Part shown: in pieces, positions 1 through 10,127 of the stretch
Layout of the letters: the number at the start of each line of letters is the position of its first letter
Position numbering within the stretch: the stretch's first letter is position 1
Source: Symsagittifera roscoffensis
Taxonomy: Eukaryota > Xenacoelomorpha > Acoela > Convolutidae
Direction of reading: 5' to 3'
DNA length: 64,000 bases
NCBI RefSeq assembly: GCF_963678635.1
Contig: NC_087067.1
Span: forward strand, 16,135,018 to 16,199,017
The notes under the pieces: model-generated
Seen by the model: only the letters and a program-made list of their open reading frames with translations
What the model was told of the DNA's origin: nothing
The model's database searches: none
Program-made: the position numbers and the translations under genes

Positions 1-1030
1 CCGATTTTTTCAGGCGAGGTTGCCCTATGATCTAGTGGAAAAATCAACGAAGAAAGTACTTGAGAAAGGAATCCGATAAAATTTTTGAGGCTATTTTAGA
101 ATAAGTTCTTGCATACTTTAACCTGCTGCTTGATAATATTTTGCATCTTGAGTTTTATCTTTTCAAATTTGTGTGAGGTATTTTAACTTTCAATTTCATT
201 TTTAAGTGGATATTACTAAAACATGACGCTTTCATTTTTTTGCAATTAATTGTTCCTAAAAAGAATTGTTCCTAAAAAGAAGATCGTTCATATTTCTTAA
301 AAGTATTATTTTTCAACCAATCAGATTTGAGCTTAGTAAATGCAGGCAGTTTGATTTGGAAGTTTTTTTACGGGGAAAATTGTTCGCTGGGTATCTGTCG
401 GTAGGGGGGAATGTTCACATGCGCCGCCTAAACATCGGAATCATTTTAGGTGAATTTGGATCATTTATGGTCAGAGCTGAAAACCGCTCTGATCAACAAA
501 AATCAACAGCACTGAAAAGTGCATCAGAACACCATGGTTACTGCAGAGAGAGTCTATTAGGACTATTTATTACATTATATAGCTTTTGTTTAACATGTAT
601 TTTTATTGATTTGAGGTGTAATTTACACGTTTAATCTACATGCTCATTCCGCTTTCATAAATGTACTAAGGCAATGAGCATCAATGATGAAAATTGTTTT
701 GTACTTCAAAAATTTGACCCAAAAGAATATTTTATAAACACAACTGAAAAAACTTGAGTTGACAAAAGTAGGCTACAATCGGTTCAAGTCAAAAGTCAAT
801 TCTCCAAAGTAAAACGTCACTATGAAATGTGATTTTTTGACAAAATGTTGTCAAAAGCGCTGGAATTGATAATGAAGAGATCAGAAATGAGCAGTTAGCA
901 AAACCGATGTAAAAACAACAGTCTCAATAACTCAATTCTAGCCAATAAAAATCCATTTTGAAATGGCCGAAAAATTGATTGCATTATTATGGCCAAACTT
1001 TTGCGGTTCCTTGGAAATCATTGGCGGCAG
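1..1030. other. non-coding, no gene seen; one dispersed repeat copy
   Basis: I see no exon with conserved protein features here. Bases about 285-430 belong to a dispersed repeat whose core reads CAATCAGATTTGAGC followed by AGTA and ATGCAGG. Related copies lie at about 1632-1735 and 8080-8210. The copies at 285 and 8080 also share the G-rich stretch that follows. The 122-codon frame at 266-634 overlaps this repeat and looks like chance. Confidence 0.5.
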
Positions 1031-1035
1031 TCAGG

Positions 1036-1290
1036 GGCGGATCTAGGATTTTCTCGAGGGGGGGGCGGATTTGCAAAAAATTTTCGAAAATTTTGACGAC
1101 CTTTTTTTTAGGTCGATCAGATTGATTTTCCGAGCTCTCCCAAAGCAATAAAAAGATCCTGTTTTGGCCAAATTTTCTGCGCCGCAGGCAATTTTTTGAA
1201 AAACCAGGTGAAAAAAGCCGTTTTTGGGCACTTTTTGGAAAATTTTGACAAAAAAATCGCGTTTTTTTTGGCGCGCGCTCCCCCTCAAAA
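1036..1290 (+). repeat. MITE-like dispersed repeat with internal GACC...GGTC palindrome, copy 1
   Basis: A short non-autonomous repeat. It opens with GGGGCGGATCTAGGATTTTC and a G-run and has a small palindrome, GACCTTTTTTTAGGTC. It continues through GATTTTCCGAGCTCTCCCA and ends near GCGCGCTCCCC. Three more copies are recognisable: about 3575-3780 (+), 44590-44990 (+) and 47755-47880 (minus). Copies differ by many substitutions, so the family is old. No coding capacity. Confidence 0.75.
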
Positions 1291-1296
1291 TAAGTA

Positions 1297-1530
1297 TATA
1301 TTGGCGTATATAAGTATAATAATAAGTATAATAACCATAATAATTGTCATAATAATCATGATATTAATCCTAATAGCCATAATAATACTCATTAAAATAA
1401 TCATAATAAAAATCATAATAATCATAATCATAATAATAAACGTAATGATCATAACAATAATAATACTAATCAAAATAATCATGATATTAATCATAATATT
1501 AATCATAATAATCAAAATAATAATATAGGT
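1297..1530. repeat. low-complexity ATA/ATC-rich simple repeat
   Basis: About 230 bp built almost only from AATAAT, ATCATA and ATTAAT words. Open frames on both strands translate to runs of isoleucine and methionine, which is what such a repeat yields by chance, not a gene. Confidence 0.85.
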
Positions 1531-1631
1531 TTCTGCGATTTGCAGAGGATCTATGAAAAACTATCCGGTCTATCTAAGCATATAGACCATTTGTAGGACA
1601 ATAAGAACAAAGTCCCCCTTAAACCAAATTA

Positions 1632-1735
1632 GGGAAGAGATCGTTTACTTGTTTAAAAGTGACATTTTTCATACAATCAGATTTGAGCATAGTACATGCA
1701 GGCCTTGCTGCTTGAATTTGACATTTAATTTTAGG
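1632..1735 (+). repeat. dispersed CAATCAGATTTGAGC repeat, copy 2
   Basis: Shares the core found at about 285-430 and 8080-8210, including the downstream AGTACATGCAGG and a following TTGAATTTG word. Function unknown; it may be the terminal part of a non-autonomous transposon. Confidence 0.55.
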
Positions 1736-2104
1736 CTTGCCAGTCAATAAAAAGAATGATTTGAAAGCAGAATGGGTCCAGAAGCAGAAAAACGAAAAAA
1801 TATATTTACGTTTATAAGCTATTTGGTAAATTACATATAAGAGTAGACATTATGATTAAAGAAGCTAACATTTTATGCTTAATTTGAGTAAATTAATCGA
1901 GATTTTTTCAAAGTTCAATGAAAAACTTGATAAAAATTCTGATAATTGTTTTATCAATTAGCCCGTATAAATCAATGAAAGTTAATAATTTTTTTTCTGC
2001 TCTTGGACCCATACTGCTTTTAGTTCATTCTGCTTATTGCTCCGATTCCAAATTTCAGGTTAATTGTTCACTTGGTCTATTCAGGGGGAGGTTGTTTAAT
2101 GGGT

Positions 2105-2335
2105 CTGTTTTTGTTCCGACTGTTGAAAATGGGGAGGAACTTTGTATTCGGATGTATTTTAGTTTTTTTCTTTTTGTTTTCGACGCAAAATCAGGTACCA
2201 CACAAATAATCATTAGACTAGGTTGAGTGATACATCATAATAAAGCCCTCAAATCGTGAATCGAACCACATTAAGGCATTACCAAAAAACTCTAGTGTCG
2301 AGAAAAATCGGTTTGAATTTTTTGGTTTTTCGTCT
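2105..2335 (+). repeat. dispersed repeat with GGGGAGGAA...GTATTCGGATGT core
   Basis: The segment with TTCCGAC, then AATGGGGAGGAAC, then TTTGTATTCGGATGTATTTTAG recurs in inverted orientation at about 6310-6180 and in direct orientation at about 54025-54420, with the duplicated copy at 57975-58370. Homology continues past a CGAGAAAAA word near 2300. The 102-codon frame at 1918-2226 runs into this repeat and is not convincing as a gene despite its hydrophobic start. Confidence 0.6.
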
Positions 2336-2985
2336 ACTTTTGAGCGAGTAAAGCTATCGAGTAGCCTTTGGTATGTTTGAAATTTACCAATTTAGACTAA
2401 AAACTGATAATTTTAGGACAACAAAATATAGTTTTAGTTGCCTTCTAAAACGCTTCTGTGGTAAAATAAACTCTTTTGAAAACGTTTGAAATTTTTAGAG
2501 GAAAAAATTGGGAAAAAGTATTTGTTTATTTTTTGTTTTTAAGGCAATTGTAGTCTTACAATAATAAGTGAATATTTTTCACTTTCAAACATAAAGATAA
2601 TGAAACATAATCAATTTTTTTCACTATTTTGAGGTCACGCGTTTCTCAAAATATCTGCACTCCTCATTTGATAAATGCAGATATAATTTTACACGACTTG
2701 AAACAAAAAAAAAGAGAAAAAAATGCATTTTAATTGGAATTAAATGGATTATGGTTAATTTTGAATTTGATAAGACAAAAAATTTTAATCGATTTTTTTA
2801 TTCCATTTAATTGACTGAGGCAACATGGGAATCGATTATATTGTTAACATTTTAGACCACAAAACTCCAGTATAGTTGATTTCTTTTCCACTTTTCTTAG
2901 ATGCGGGCGGATGTTAACGTGGTCCTAAAATTTAAACAGAAATAACAAATGAGTTCGAAACTTGTTTTGTGAAAAATTTATGAAC

Positions 2986-3147
2986 ATGCCTTCCATTGCA
3001 GGTGCATGTGTTGCAGTCTTGCGATGCAGTCTCTCCGAATGAGAACTGTCTTCCCCCGTGGTAACATGGACACATCCCTGGATATATGCAGGTGGAGGAG
3101 GTGGAGTACTTGGACCTCGGGACAGGTGCAGAGACCAGGCACAGTAT
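2986..3147 (-). CDS. exon, VWC-like cysteine-rich segment
   Basis: Follows acceptor TTTCAG and reads in phase 0 for 54 codons. It contains PGMCPCYHGG, then FGE and QDCNTCTC. This C-P-C...G-E...D-C-N-x-C-x-C spacing is typical of the TIL/VWC linker found after D domains in VWF, mucins and SCO-spondin. The end is uncertain. The only nearby GT gives the weak donor GTTCAT, so the 3' boundary could be wrong by a few codons. Confidence 0.6.
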
Positions 3148-3574
3148 CTGAAATGTTTATAAATGGCCATTTGGTCCAATGGTATTCTCTCAGACTTGAG
3201 ACTGAGTTAAAAATTGTACTACTCTGTCAAACTTGACAAGTTATTTTTCTTCAATTCTTCTTAACTCGATGTTCATTTGTGAGACAAGATAGCTTGAAAA
3301 GGTTGAAATCAATTCTAAAAATTTTCCTAATTTAAACAAATTAAGCAAAAAAATCAATTTAAGAAATAAACGCTGAAAAATGACGTTGCGCTGGGAACGT
3401 CGAAGGCGAAATTTTTTGCTTATTTTCCCATTCTTGTCAACTGTATGAAGGTGTGCGGAAAAACCGAGCGGAAACTAACAGGTCATTGAAGCTTACAAAA
3501 ACAAAGGACAGGCGTTTGGTGCATATTTGCTCGAGCGTATCTTTCCGAATATTAAAATATCATATCAAAGAGAT

Positions 3575-3780
3575 CAATGGTGAATCTAAGATTTTCTCAA
3601 GAGCGGCGCGGATTTTCAAAAAAAAAAATGTAATTAACTGTGTCGACCTTTTTTAGGTCGACCAAATTGATTTTCCGAGTGCTCCCAGAACACCCTATTT
3701 TGAAAAACTGAAAGCAAATTTTTGGGCACTTACAGAAAAAGTCTTCTTAAAAAAATTCGAGTTGGTTGCCAAAAAAGGGA
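3575..3780 (+). repeat. MITE-like repeat, copy 2 (shortened)
   Basis: Matches the repeat at 1036-1290 through the GATTTTCTC opening, the GACC...GGTCGACC palindrome and GATTTTCCGAG. Homology to the longer copies becomes weak after about 3720. It sits in an intron of the VWD-domain gene. Confidence 0.65.
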
Positions 3781-3949
3781 TGTCATAAAATAATACCATC
3801 GAAATAATACCATAGAATACCATCGGATGTCGAATCTCTGAGAGAGAGGGGCGTCTAAATCCGCCCAAAATGAGACCCAAGACTTTTGTCATATTTTAAT
3901 ATTGCTCAATTGCTACAAAAACAATAAAAAAAGAAAATGAACAAAAAAA

Positions 3950-4155
3950 CGAAAGATCGAAATAAGAAAAATTTAACCCAATGAGTGAATATGAACTGTT
4001 TGCTGTTTCTCCAGCCCAGTGAGTCTCGCAAGTGGGAATGCATGGCTGTTGATGTTCTACAAACACCATGTCTCTACTGCAGTTTTTCTCACACATTTTC
4101 TCTATCTCGCACGTCCACCCACCAGAAGAACAGTTGTTAAAAACAAATATCATCT
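3950..4155 (-). CDS. probable exon, W-C...TIL-like cysteine-rich segment
   Basis: In the frame from an upstream TTCAG acceptor the sequence shows GGWTCEIEKMCEKNC, then QQPCIPTCE. W-x-C followed by C-x3-C and a C-x3-C cluster after HQQP is the usual end of a VWC repeat running into a TIL domain. The cysteine-poor first residues and the lack of a good donor make both boundaries uncertain. It lies between the TIL exon at 6594 and the VWC exon at 3147, as expected for one transcript. Confidence 0.5.
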
Positions 4156-4322
4156 TCCCCTGAATTTTTCATGCCAAATTGGAATGTGTTCCTAACCAAA
4201 GCCAAAATCGGCATGGCGTTGAAAAAATGGGTCTTTCAATTACTTATTTTTAGTTTCGGCAGACTTTGAACAATTTTAGTTGATAAAAATCCTCATTTCT
4301 GATATCATTTGGGGCAAGGCAA

Positions 4323-4732
4323 CAATTCACCGAAAAAGACTTTGTTAACCGAAAAAGACTTTGTTCACCGAAAAAGACTTTGTTCACCGAAAAAGACTTT
4401 GTTAACCGAAAAAGACTTTGTTCACCGAAAAAGACTTTGTTAACCGAAAAAGACTTTGTTCACCGAAAAAGACTTTGTTCACCGAAAAAGACTTTGTTCA
4501 CCGAAAAAGACTTTGTTCACCGAAAAAGACTTTGTTCACCGAAAAAGACTTTGTTCACCGAAAAAGACTTTGTTCACCGAAAAAGACTTTGTTCACCGAA
4601 AAAGACTTTGTTCACCGAAAAAGACTTTGTTCACCGAAAAAGACTTTGTTCACCGAAAAAGACTTTGTTCACCGAAAAAGACTTTGTTCACCGAAAAAGG
4701 TTCACCGAAAAAGACCGTTCACCGAAAAAGAC
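4323..4732 (+). repeat. minisatellite, 19-bp unit, about 21 copies
   Basis: Head-to-tail copies of GTTCACCGAAAAAGACTTT. Early units, including two near 4400-4445, carry GTTAACC in place of GTTCACC. The last three units are shortened to 13-16 bp. All three frames are open (repeated Lys, Thr, Phe, Asp, Arg), which follows from a 19-bp unit without stops and is not evidence of coding. It lies in an intron of the VWD-domain gene. Confidence 0.95.
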
Positions 4733-4789
4733 AAACGCTGGTAGTGTTTAGAAAGAGGTAAAAGTTTGTAGCAAGGTATTGACATGTAC

Positions 4790-4843
4790 CGTTTGTTCTC
4801 CGCGTTTCCGCTCCCAACATTCGGCACCAGAACAATCATGGGT
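4790..4843 (-). CDS. possible short exon (HDCSGAECWERKRGEQT)
   Basis: After acceptor GTTTCAG, 18 codons in phase 0 contain HDCSGAEC and end at donor ACG|GTACAT. Cysteine spacing suits a linker between TIL and VWC segments of the surrounding gene. However, its phase does not follow directly from the TIL exon, so another exon would be needed between them. Confidence 0.3.
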
Positions 4844-6324
4844 CTGAAACAATGATTGCCACTTAATCTACATTTTTTGAGTTGTCGCCTGGTCCGAAAT
4901 ATTACCTGGCGCGAATATTAACTTATTTGAAAAACTGCAGATTGTCGTTTCTAACCAAAAGTTGCTTTCGCCGAGTTGCCGCCTCGCATAACCCAAGAAT
5001 TGTTGCTATTAATGAGCTTCACTTATTTTATGCACATTGTGTATAGCGAGAATAGACATTTCGAATTGATGTCTTAGATGTTTTAGAAAGTGTGTTGTTG
5101 AAAATCAATCAGTTTGTCGAGCCTTTTTTCTGAATAAATCATTTGTTGTCTCTGAATTCAAAAAAGCATTTTCTGAGAAGCAAATTTAATCTGAAAACAA
5201 GGATAGCCGGTTACTGTGCAAGTAGCGCAGAATGTTCCGGCCATGGTCTTAAAAAATACGATTTGTTTTTTTTTAAACTTATGATAGCAGTTTTTTCTGC
5301 GTCGTGTGATAAAAAGCATCTGAACGAAAAACCAGAGCTTAGATTTATTCAACAATCTTGTAAAATAGGCATATTGGATTTCAACTTTTGTAGAAAAATT
5401 ACTAAAAAACAGTAAAATAATTTCAGAAACTTTTTCAGTTCTTTTTTTGCTTTTTGAACTTTTGACGTTTTTGTTTCCAAAACGGCTCTAAAAAACTCAA
5501 AAAAAAATTAATCAGTAAAATTAAGTTTTTACCGTTTAAATTAAGCAACTGTAAGCTTTTAAGCTATTGAATTAAACTATTGTAAGCCTGCTCGCTCACA
5601 AATTAGACGAAAAACTTCAAACAAGTTTTTCTCGACACTGTGAACAGTTTTCACGACTGAAAGAGCCTTAAAATAAAATATCTCTCAACTCTCTCCGATG
5701 ATTATTTGAGGTCGTTTTTGTGATGAAAAGACTTGAACGAAAGCCTAGAACTTAGGCATATTCAATAGAAACAACAAATTAGTTTTATATGACGGCCGTT
5801 ATCTTTAATAAAGACGAGTAGAAATATCTATAAACTTTTTCTAAAATATTTTGCAGAATCTGTTTTTGAAAAGAAAAAACACTGAACACTAAAGGAAATT
5901 TGAATAAAATTAGACTCTGAATTTTAACTTCATTTCGTTTAGATCGATTATTAAAAACAAAAGCCTATGACAAGAGTCACTTGCTTTATTCGCTAATTTT
6001 TCACGCCTTCTCTTGAATTATAAAAACTAATTAAAATATACAAGCCCATTATAAGACCTCGCGCATTTTACTCGCTCAAATTTAGGCTTCAACTCGAATT
6101 ATTCAAACAGTTTTCCCTCGAGGCTGGAAAAACTGTAAGAAGTTTTCCAAGATCCTTTGAATCACTACAAAAACATTTAAAACGATCTATCATTCAAATC
6201 ATTCTGATGAGTATTTGTGGTACCTGATTTTGAGTAGAAAAAAAAAATTAACAAAAAACGAACTTTCACCCGTAGACAAAGTTCCTTCCCATTATCGTTG
6301 GTCGGAATAAAAACGCATGCTTAC
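4844..6324. other. intronic sequence with dispersed repeats, no confirmed exon
   Basis: AT-rich intron between the TIL exon and the next cysteine-rich exon. Bases 5590-5650 and about 6110-6310 contain inverted-orientation pieces of the repeat seen at 2105-2335. A minus-strand segment near 5200-5250 encodes AGTFCATCTVTGYPC and could be a small exon, but its phase does not fit and I leave it unassigned. Confidence 0.4.
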
Positions 6325-6594
6325 CAAGAAAGACACCCAGATGGACACCCTTGAAAGACACCTCCCCATCGCCTACAACTTCATCTGCAAAAACGCAAGA
6401 ACACTCAGTCTTACCTACACAATTCCCAGATACCTCATCCAACAATTCTCCCTCCCCGCAACCACAGCCAGCCAGACAGTATCTGTCGAGTCCCTCTTGG
6501 TCTAGAAGGCTTAGTTTGAATTGTTGCTGGCAGGAGACACAGGTGATATGCAGACACTCAGAGTAGTTCATGGAGCCACAGATGTCGATAACTC
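6325..6594 (-). CDS. exon, TIL (trypsin-inhibitor-like cysteine-rich) domain
   Basis: Starts after acceptor AATCTTCAG and completes a glycine codon split with the C8 exon, so the phase fits exactly. It shows ICGSMNYSEC, TCVSC, YCLAGCGCGEGELLDE and NCVGKTECSC, the standard TIL order C..C..C..C..C-x-C..C-V..C-x-C. The strong donor GTAAGC fixes the end used here. A weaker in-phase donor GTGTCC lies 24 bp earlier at 6349, so two isoforms are possible. Confidence 0.8.
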
Positions 6595-6670
6595 CTGAAG
6601 ATTCAAACATTAGATGTCGGTAACTCCTGTAGATTCAAAAATTAGATGTCGGTAACTCCTAAAGATTCAA
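6578..6670 (+). repeat. three tandem copies of a splice-acceptor segment
   Basis: A unit of about 33 bp, GATGTCGATAACTCCTGAAG plus ATTCAAACATTA, is repeated three times with small changes. A weaker fourth copy lies near 6757-6782. The first copy contains the 3' splice site and first codons of the TIL exon, so the acceptor region itself has been tandemly copied into the intron. Confidence 0.75.
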
Positions 6671-7031
6671 ATCTTTGACTAAGGCGTTCGGTTTGATAAC
6701 ATTTAAACATAAAAAGCAGAATCAGCAGATTTTAAGTACTGTGACCGAGAATACCAGCAGCTCCTGTAGATTCAAATATTAAACCAAAATATTCTTATTC
6801 GCCTTTAACTTAAAAAATTATATCTTTTTTGCGGATTATAAGCACTGCAGCAGAATTTGAGACCTTTTTTTATTTCTAAACATCGTGTGATACAATAGTA
6901 ATTGTTTTCTAGCACATTGACAGAATCATCCAGAAAAGACAATTTAATGATACTGGAAACCGTACGATACTTCTGTTTGAAAAAATGTGTTGCGATGGGA
7001 ATATCGATTTGCAAAAATCTTCAACTTTTAC

Positions 7032-7303
7032 CTGCAGAACAGTCGAGCACCCCCACTTGTTTGATCTCCTCTCGCCATCCACTCAGAGCCCCCACCGCAC
7101 TTTCGTTCAGATACTTCCTATAGTCATGTACATATGCAGCCAACAAAGAACAGGCAGTGACGTCACTCTGGTCACGTGACCCACAGAAGCAGAAGTCTTA
7201 CTTGCATAGTTTGTAGTAGGAGTCGGGGTCCAGTACTCGTCGACACGGGGCGAAGGAGGAGCCCGAGTTGACGGTGTCACAGTGAGTGTGCGCTGAAGAT
7301 TGT
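7032..7303 (-). pseudogene. exon, C8 domain, interrupted by an in-frame TAA
   Basis: Begins after TTTCAG and completes an arginine codon from the preceding exon. It encodes THCDTVNSGSSFAPCRRVLD, PDSYYKLCK, a TAA stop at 7200-7198, then DFCFC, TACSLLAAYVHDY and GWREEI, ending at donor GTAAAA. C8 domains carry C-x-x-D-x-C-x-C exactly where the stop interrupts, and the residue before D is commonly tyrosine. So TAA looks like a one-base change in a real exon. Treating the GTAAGA around the stop as a splice donor does not restore a workable frame. Confidence 0.75.
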
Positions 7304-7829
7304 CTGAAATTCAAATTTCGATTGATTTTTTTGAATTGTGAGTTAATAGCATCCCGATGAGCTTTTAAATATTATTAATTTAGTAAACTCTATCTGATAG
7401 AACGCAGAGGCAATTCTTCCAGTGATGTTGAACATTAGAATAAGAAACAACAAAAAAAAACATTTTTTTTAATAAAGTTTTTTTTTGTTATTTTTTTGTT
7501 TCAGCAAATTTGATTTATCTATCGAAACTCGAAAGTGAAATTACGACATAAAGGCTTTCAAATGATGTTGGGCAATTTTTAGCTGTTTTAACCACAAACT
7601 TTTGACAAAAAAGTCGAACCTACTACGCTGTTGCTAGTCTCAAACTTAACTAAAATCTTGATATAAATTCATACTTAAGCAATCAAGCACTCAAAATTGT
7701 TTTCGAAATTTTTGATATATAATTTATATAATTCAAATCTTCAGAAAAAAACGAAAGTTCAAAAAAAAAATGTTTTTTCGAGTGTTCAACTTGAGTATAA
7801 TTCGAGTGTTCGGAAATATGTGAAGTAAC

Positions 7830-8026
7830 CTCTGTTCATTGGTGGTACAGGCGCTGGTGTCAAACTGCGTGACAGGAAAGCATGACTCATCATGATCACC
7901 ATCCTCACTAGACTTAGAAGTAGTCCACGATTGACCAAATACACTCACATCTGTCTCAATTGCATTCAGGGGAATTTTGAAGTCGTTGGAGGGGTTGGAA
8001 TCATAGAAGCCACATAAACCTCGATT
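7830..8026 (-). CDS. exon, C-terminal part of VWD domain
   Basis: Follows acceptor TGTGTACTAG in phase 0 and reads NRGLCGFYDSNPSNDF, then FGQSW, DESCFP and SACTTNEQ. GLCG-F/N-x-D/N-x-NPSxDF and the FGxSW signature are diagnostic for the end of VWD. It ends two bases into a codon at donor GTTACT, which is weak but gives the phase the C8 exon needs. The 5.85-kb retroelement lies in the intron just upstream. Confidence 0.8.
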
Positions 8027-8079
8027 CTAGTACACAAGCATATATAATTTGTCGTGAGTTTTTTCCAAGACTCATTGTT

Positions 8080-8210
8080 GAATTTTTTCCAGCCAATCTG
8101 ATTTGAGCACAGTATATGCAGGTCTTTTTACCTGAATTTGTAATTTAAATTTAGGGGGAGATTTTTCATTTGGTACATATAAGGTGGGGGCGGTTTATTG
8201 TTTACATGGG
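8080..8210 (+). repeat. dispersed CAATCAGATTTGAGC repeat, copy 3
   Basis: Shares the core and the following G-rich segment with the copy at 285-430. It ends just before the retroelement insertion point at 8221. Confidence 0.5.
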
Positions 8211-8224
8211 CCCATATGATGTTT

Positions 8225-8481
8225 GAGATAGGGACCAGTTTTGAGTTTATGTAAGTGCTATCAATTTGTTTGAGATAGGAACCAGTTCTGAGTTTATGTA
8301 AGTGCAATCAATTTGTTCCTTCTGTCTGGGGACCTGCTGTCGTGACCTTGCGATCTCTAATGTCCGATGTGATCTGAAATAAGACAGTGCAGTAAGATTT
8401 CAATTTGATGCCTAACAGTTGCCTACAATTAAACTTAACAAACAAACCTTTTTCGACATTATACATTTACGAACTTCAACA
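8225..8481 (+). repeat. 5' LTR of the 5.85-kb element
   Basis: 257 bp beginning GAGATAGGGACCAG and ending GAACTTCAACA. It contains an internal tandem pair of about 47 bp (GAGATAGG-ACCAGTT-TGAGTTTATGTAAG). It does not show TG...CA at its start. The boundaries come from identity with the 3' LTR and the GTTT duplication. Confidence 0.85.
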
Positions 8482-8499
8482 ATGCGCAGCCAGCAGATA

Positions 8500-9480
8500 A
8501 AAAAGGCGGGGGAACAAATCCACTTAATATAATAGCATTTTGGGATGCACGAATACCGGAACCTCCAGTTTTCTAAGAGGAGTGGATAGTTAAATTTCAC
8601 TGGGGGATGATAGGAAAACACGACATCGATCCCGATGATTTCAATTTTGCGAGTACTTTAATTGCGGCGGCTATCACAGCGTTGCCTGAGGAGGTCAATA
8701 GAAAAAACCGTCTCGATTCCGAAAAGAAGTTAAAGTCTAATCTATACCTTTGTATTGGAGACGAGGCGCAAAGGATATTCAAAGCACGAAAACCGGCGGT
8801 TAATATTAAAACGGTACGTTACCCACGGGTCCTTGACGAGATGCAAGATGTTTTCAACGTGAGCGGAATGTAACTCATGAAAGGGGACTTTTCTACGGAC
8901 GAAAACCACGTGAGAATGAAACGTTCGAGAAATTCCACGCGGAATTAAGCGCCCTAGCAGGCAAATGTTATTTTGCAAATGCGGCCGAAATTGTTCGTGA
9001 TATTTTCATTATGAATATGCGGGAATCGGATTGCCAACGAGAATTATCACGATCAACAAAGTTACCAGAGGAAGTCTACAGGATCGCATTATCGTATGAA
9101 CGTGGTGAGCGCGCATACAAATCATATACTGGAAAACCAGCTTCAACAGCTCCGGTGATTTCTATAAAACAGGAACCGGTCAATAATATATGAAGGGGAC
9201 AAGGGTTTTTCCGAGGTCGAGGACGCGGGGGACGTGGAGGATACACCCAAGGATGAAGTAGTGGGGGAAGCGGCAATAACCGTAGGTGTTATAATTGCGA
9301 CGCACCAAATTTTACCCTTGACCACATAGCAAACTGTCCTGCAAAAGGAGCAACATGCAACTCATGCCGAAAACTGGGACACTTTGAACGAACATGCCGA
9401 GGAATTAGGAAGGGTACTAACCAATGGAGAGGACGAGGACGAGTCGGCTTAGTCAGAGACGAAAATGAGCACCATCAGAG
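8500..9480 (+). pseudogene. gag with two zinc knuckles, frameshifted
   Basis: Capsid-like coding is split over frames 8607-8873 and 9011-9193 plus a stretch with no long open frame. The second part, around 9260-9410, encodes CYNC...H..C and then CNSCRKLGHFERTC, a perfect C-x2-C-x4-H-x4-C knuckle of nucleocapsid type. At least one frameshift near 8873 and stops near 9190 break it. Gag would package element RNA. Confidence 0.75.
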
Positions 9481-9499
9481 CACGCAGAATGTTAATGAT

Positions 9500-10030
9500 T
9501 TGGTAGAAGATCCAGTATCGTGGGTAAACCAGCAGGGAAGCGGGGAAAATGAATCTATCACGTCAGGATCGGACAATTACATGGTAATGTCAATAAAAAG
9601 GAAGAAGAATGAAACTGAACTGAAGATCCCTGGGGCCCGAGTCCAGGTTGAGGTGTCAGGAAAGAAGATGTGGTTGTGGATAGATAGCGGATCCCCAGTG
9701 ACGATTTTCAGCATAACGGACCTAAAAACAACATTAGGTAAAGCGAATATTCAACTACAGCCTTCAAAAGATGAATTTTTGGATTACAATAACAACCGAA
9801 TAAACATACTGGGAAAGGTAGCAGTGATGATGTCGTTGAACGGTTGGGCAGCACCAGCACAAGTGTCAGTAATATCCGGAAATCATCAGTCAATCCTGGG
9901 GCGTGATCTGATGGGCACCCTAGGCCTCGAGTTAGTGCAAAGGAAGAAAGTGATGGGAATAACAGGGGAAGAGAGCAGTCAAGAGGAGGAAGAATATGAC
10001 GAATTGCAAACAAATTTCTGTAAGTTGTAG
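9500..10030 (+). CDS. retroelement aspartic protease region
   Basis: A 176-codon frame contains WIDSGSPVTIF (active-site D-S-G) and, about 75 residues later, ILGRDLMGTLGL, the I-L-G-R-D motif near the end of retropepsins. The pair identifies the Ty3/gypsy protease that cuts Gag-Pol. The start codon is formal, since protease is normally made as part of a polyprotein. Confidence 0.85.
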   Translation: MVEDPVSWVNQQGSGENESITSGSDNYMVMSIKRKKNETELKIPGARVQVEVSGKKMWLWIDSGSPVTIFSITDLKTTLGKANIQLQPSKDEFLDYNNNRINILGKVAVMMSLNGWAAPAQVSVISGNHQSILGRDLMGTLGLELVQRKKVMGITGEESSQEEEEYDELQTNFCKL

Positions 10031-10127
10031 CCAAATTTATTTACTAGAATAGGGAATATCCGGAACGCGAAAGTAAGAACTGAATTTTTCGAAAATTTTT
10101 AAGCCCATACAACAAAAAGGGCGCAGG

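Noticed and set aside
1196-1528. Ile-rich membrane-like ORFs on both strands
   Set aside because: Simple-sequence ATA/ATC repeat read on either strand.
1918-2226. 102-codon ORF with hydrophobic N-terminus as a secreted peptide gene
   Set aside because: Its second half is a dispersed repeat found three more times, and no splice or promoter context supports it.
4323-4732. CRISPR-like array
   Set aside because: Units are directly adjacent without unique spacers, and the organism is an animal.
4380-4761. Overlapping ORFs with repeated TEKDFVHRKRLCSPKK
   Set aside because: Stop-free translation of the 19-bp minisatellite in all frames; no start context, no family signal.
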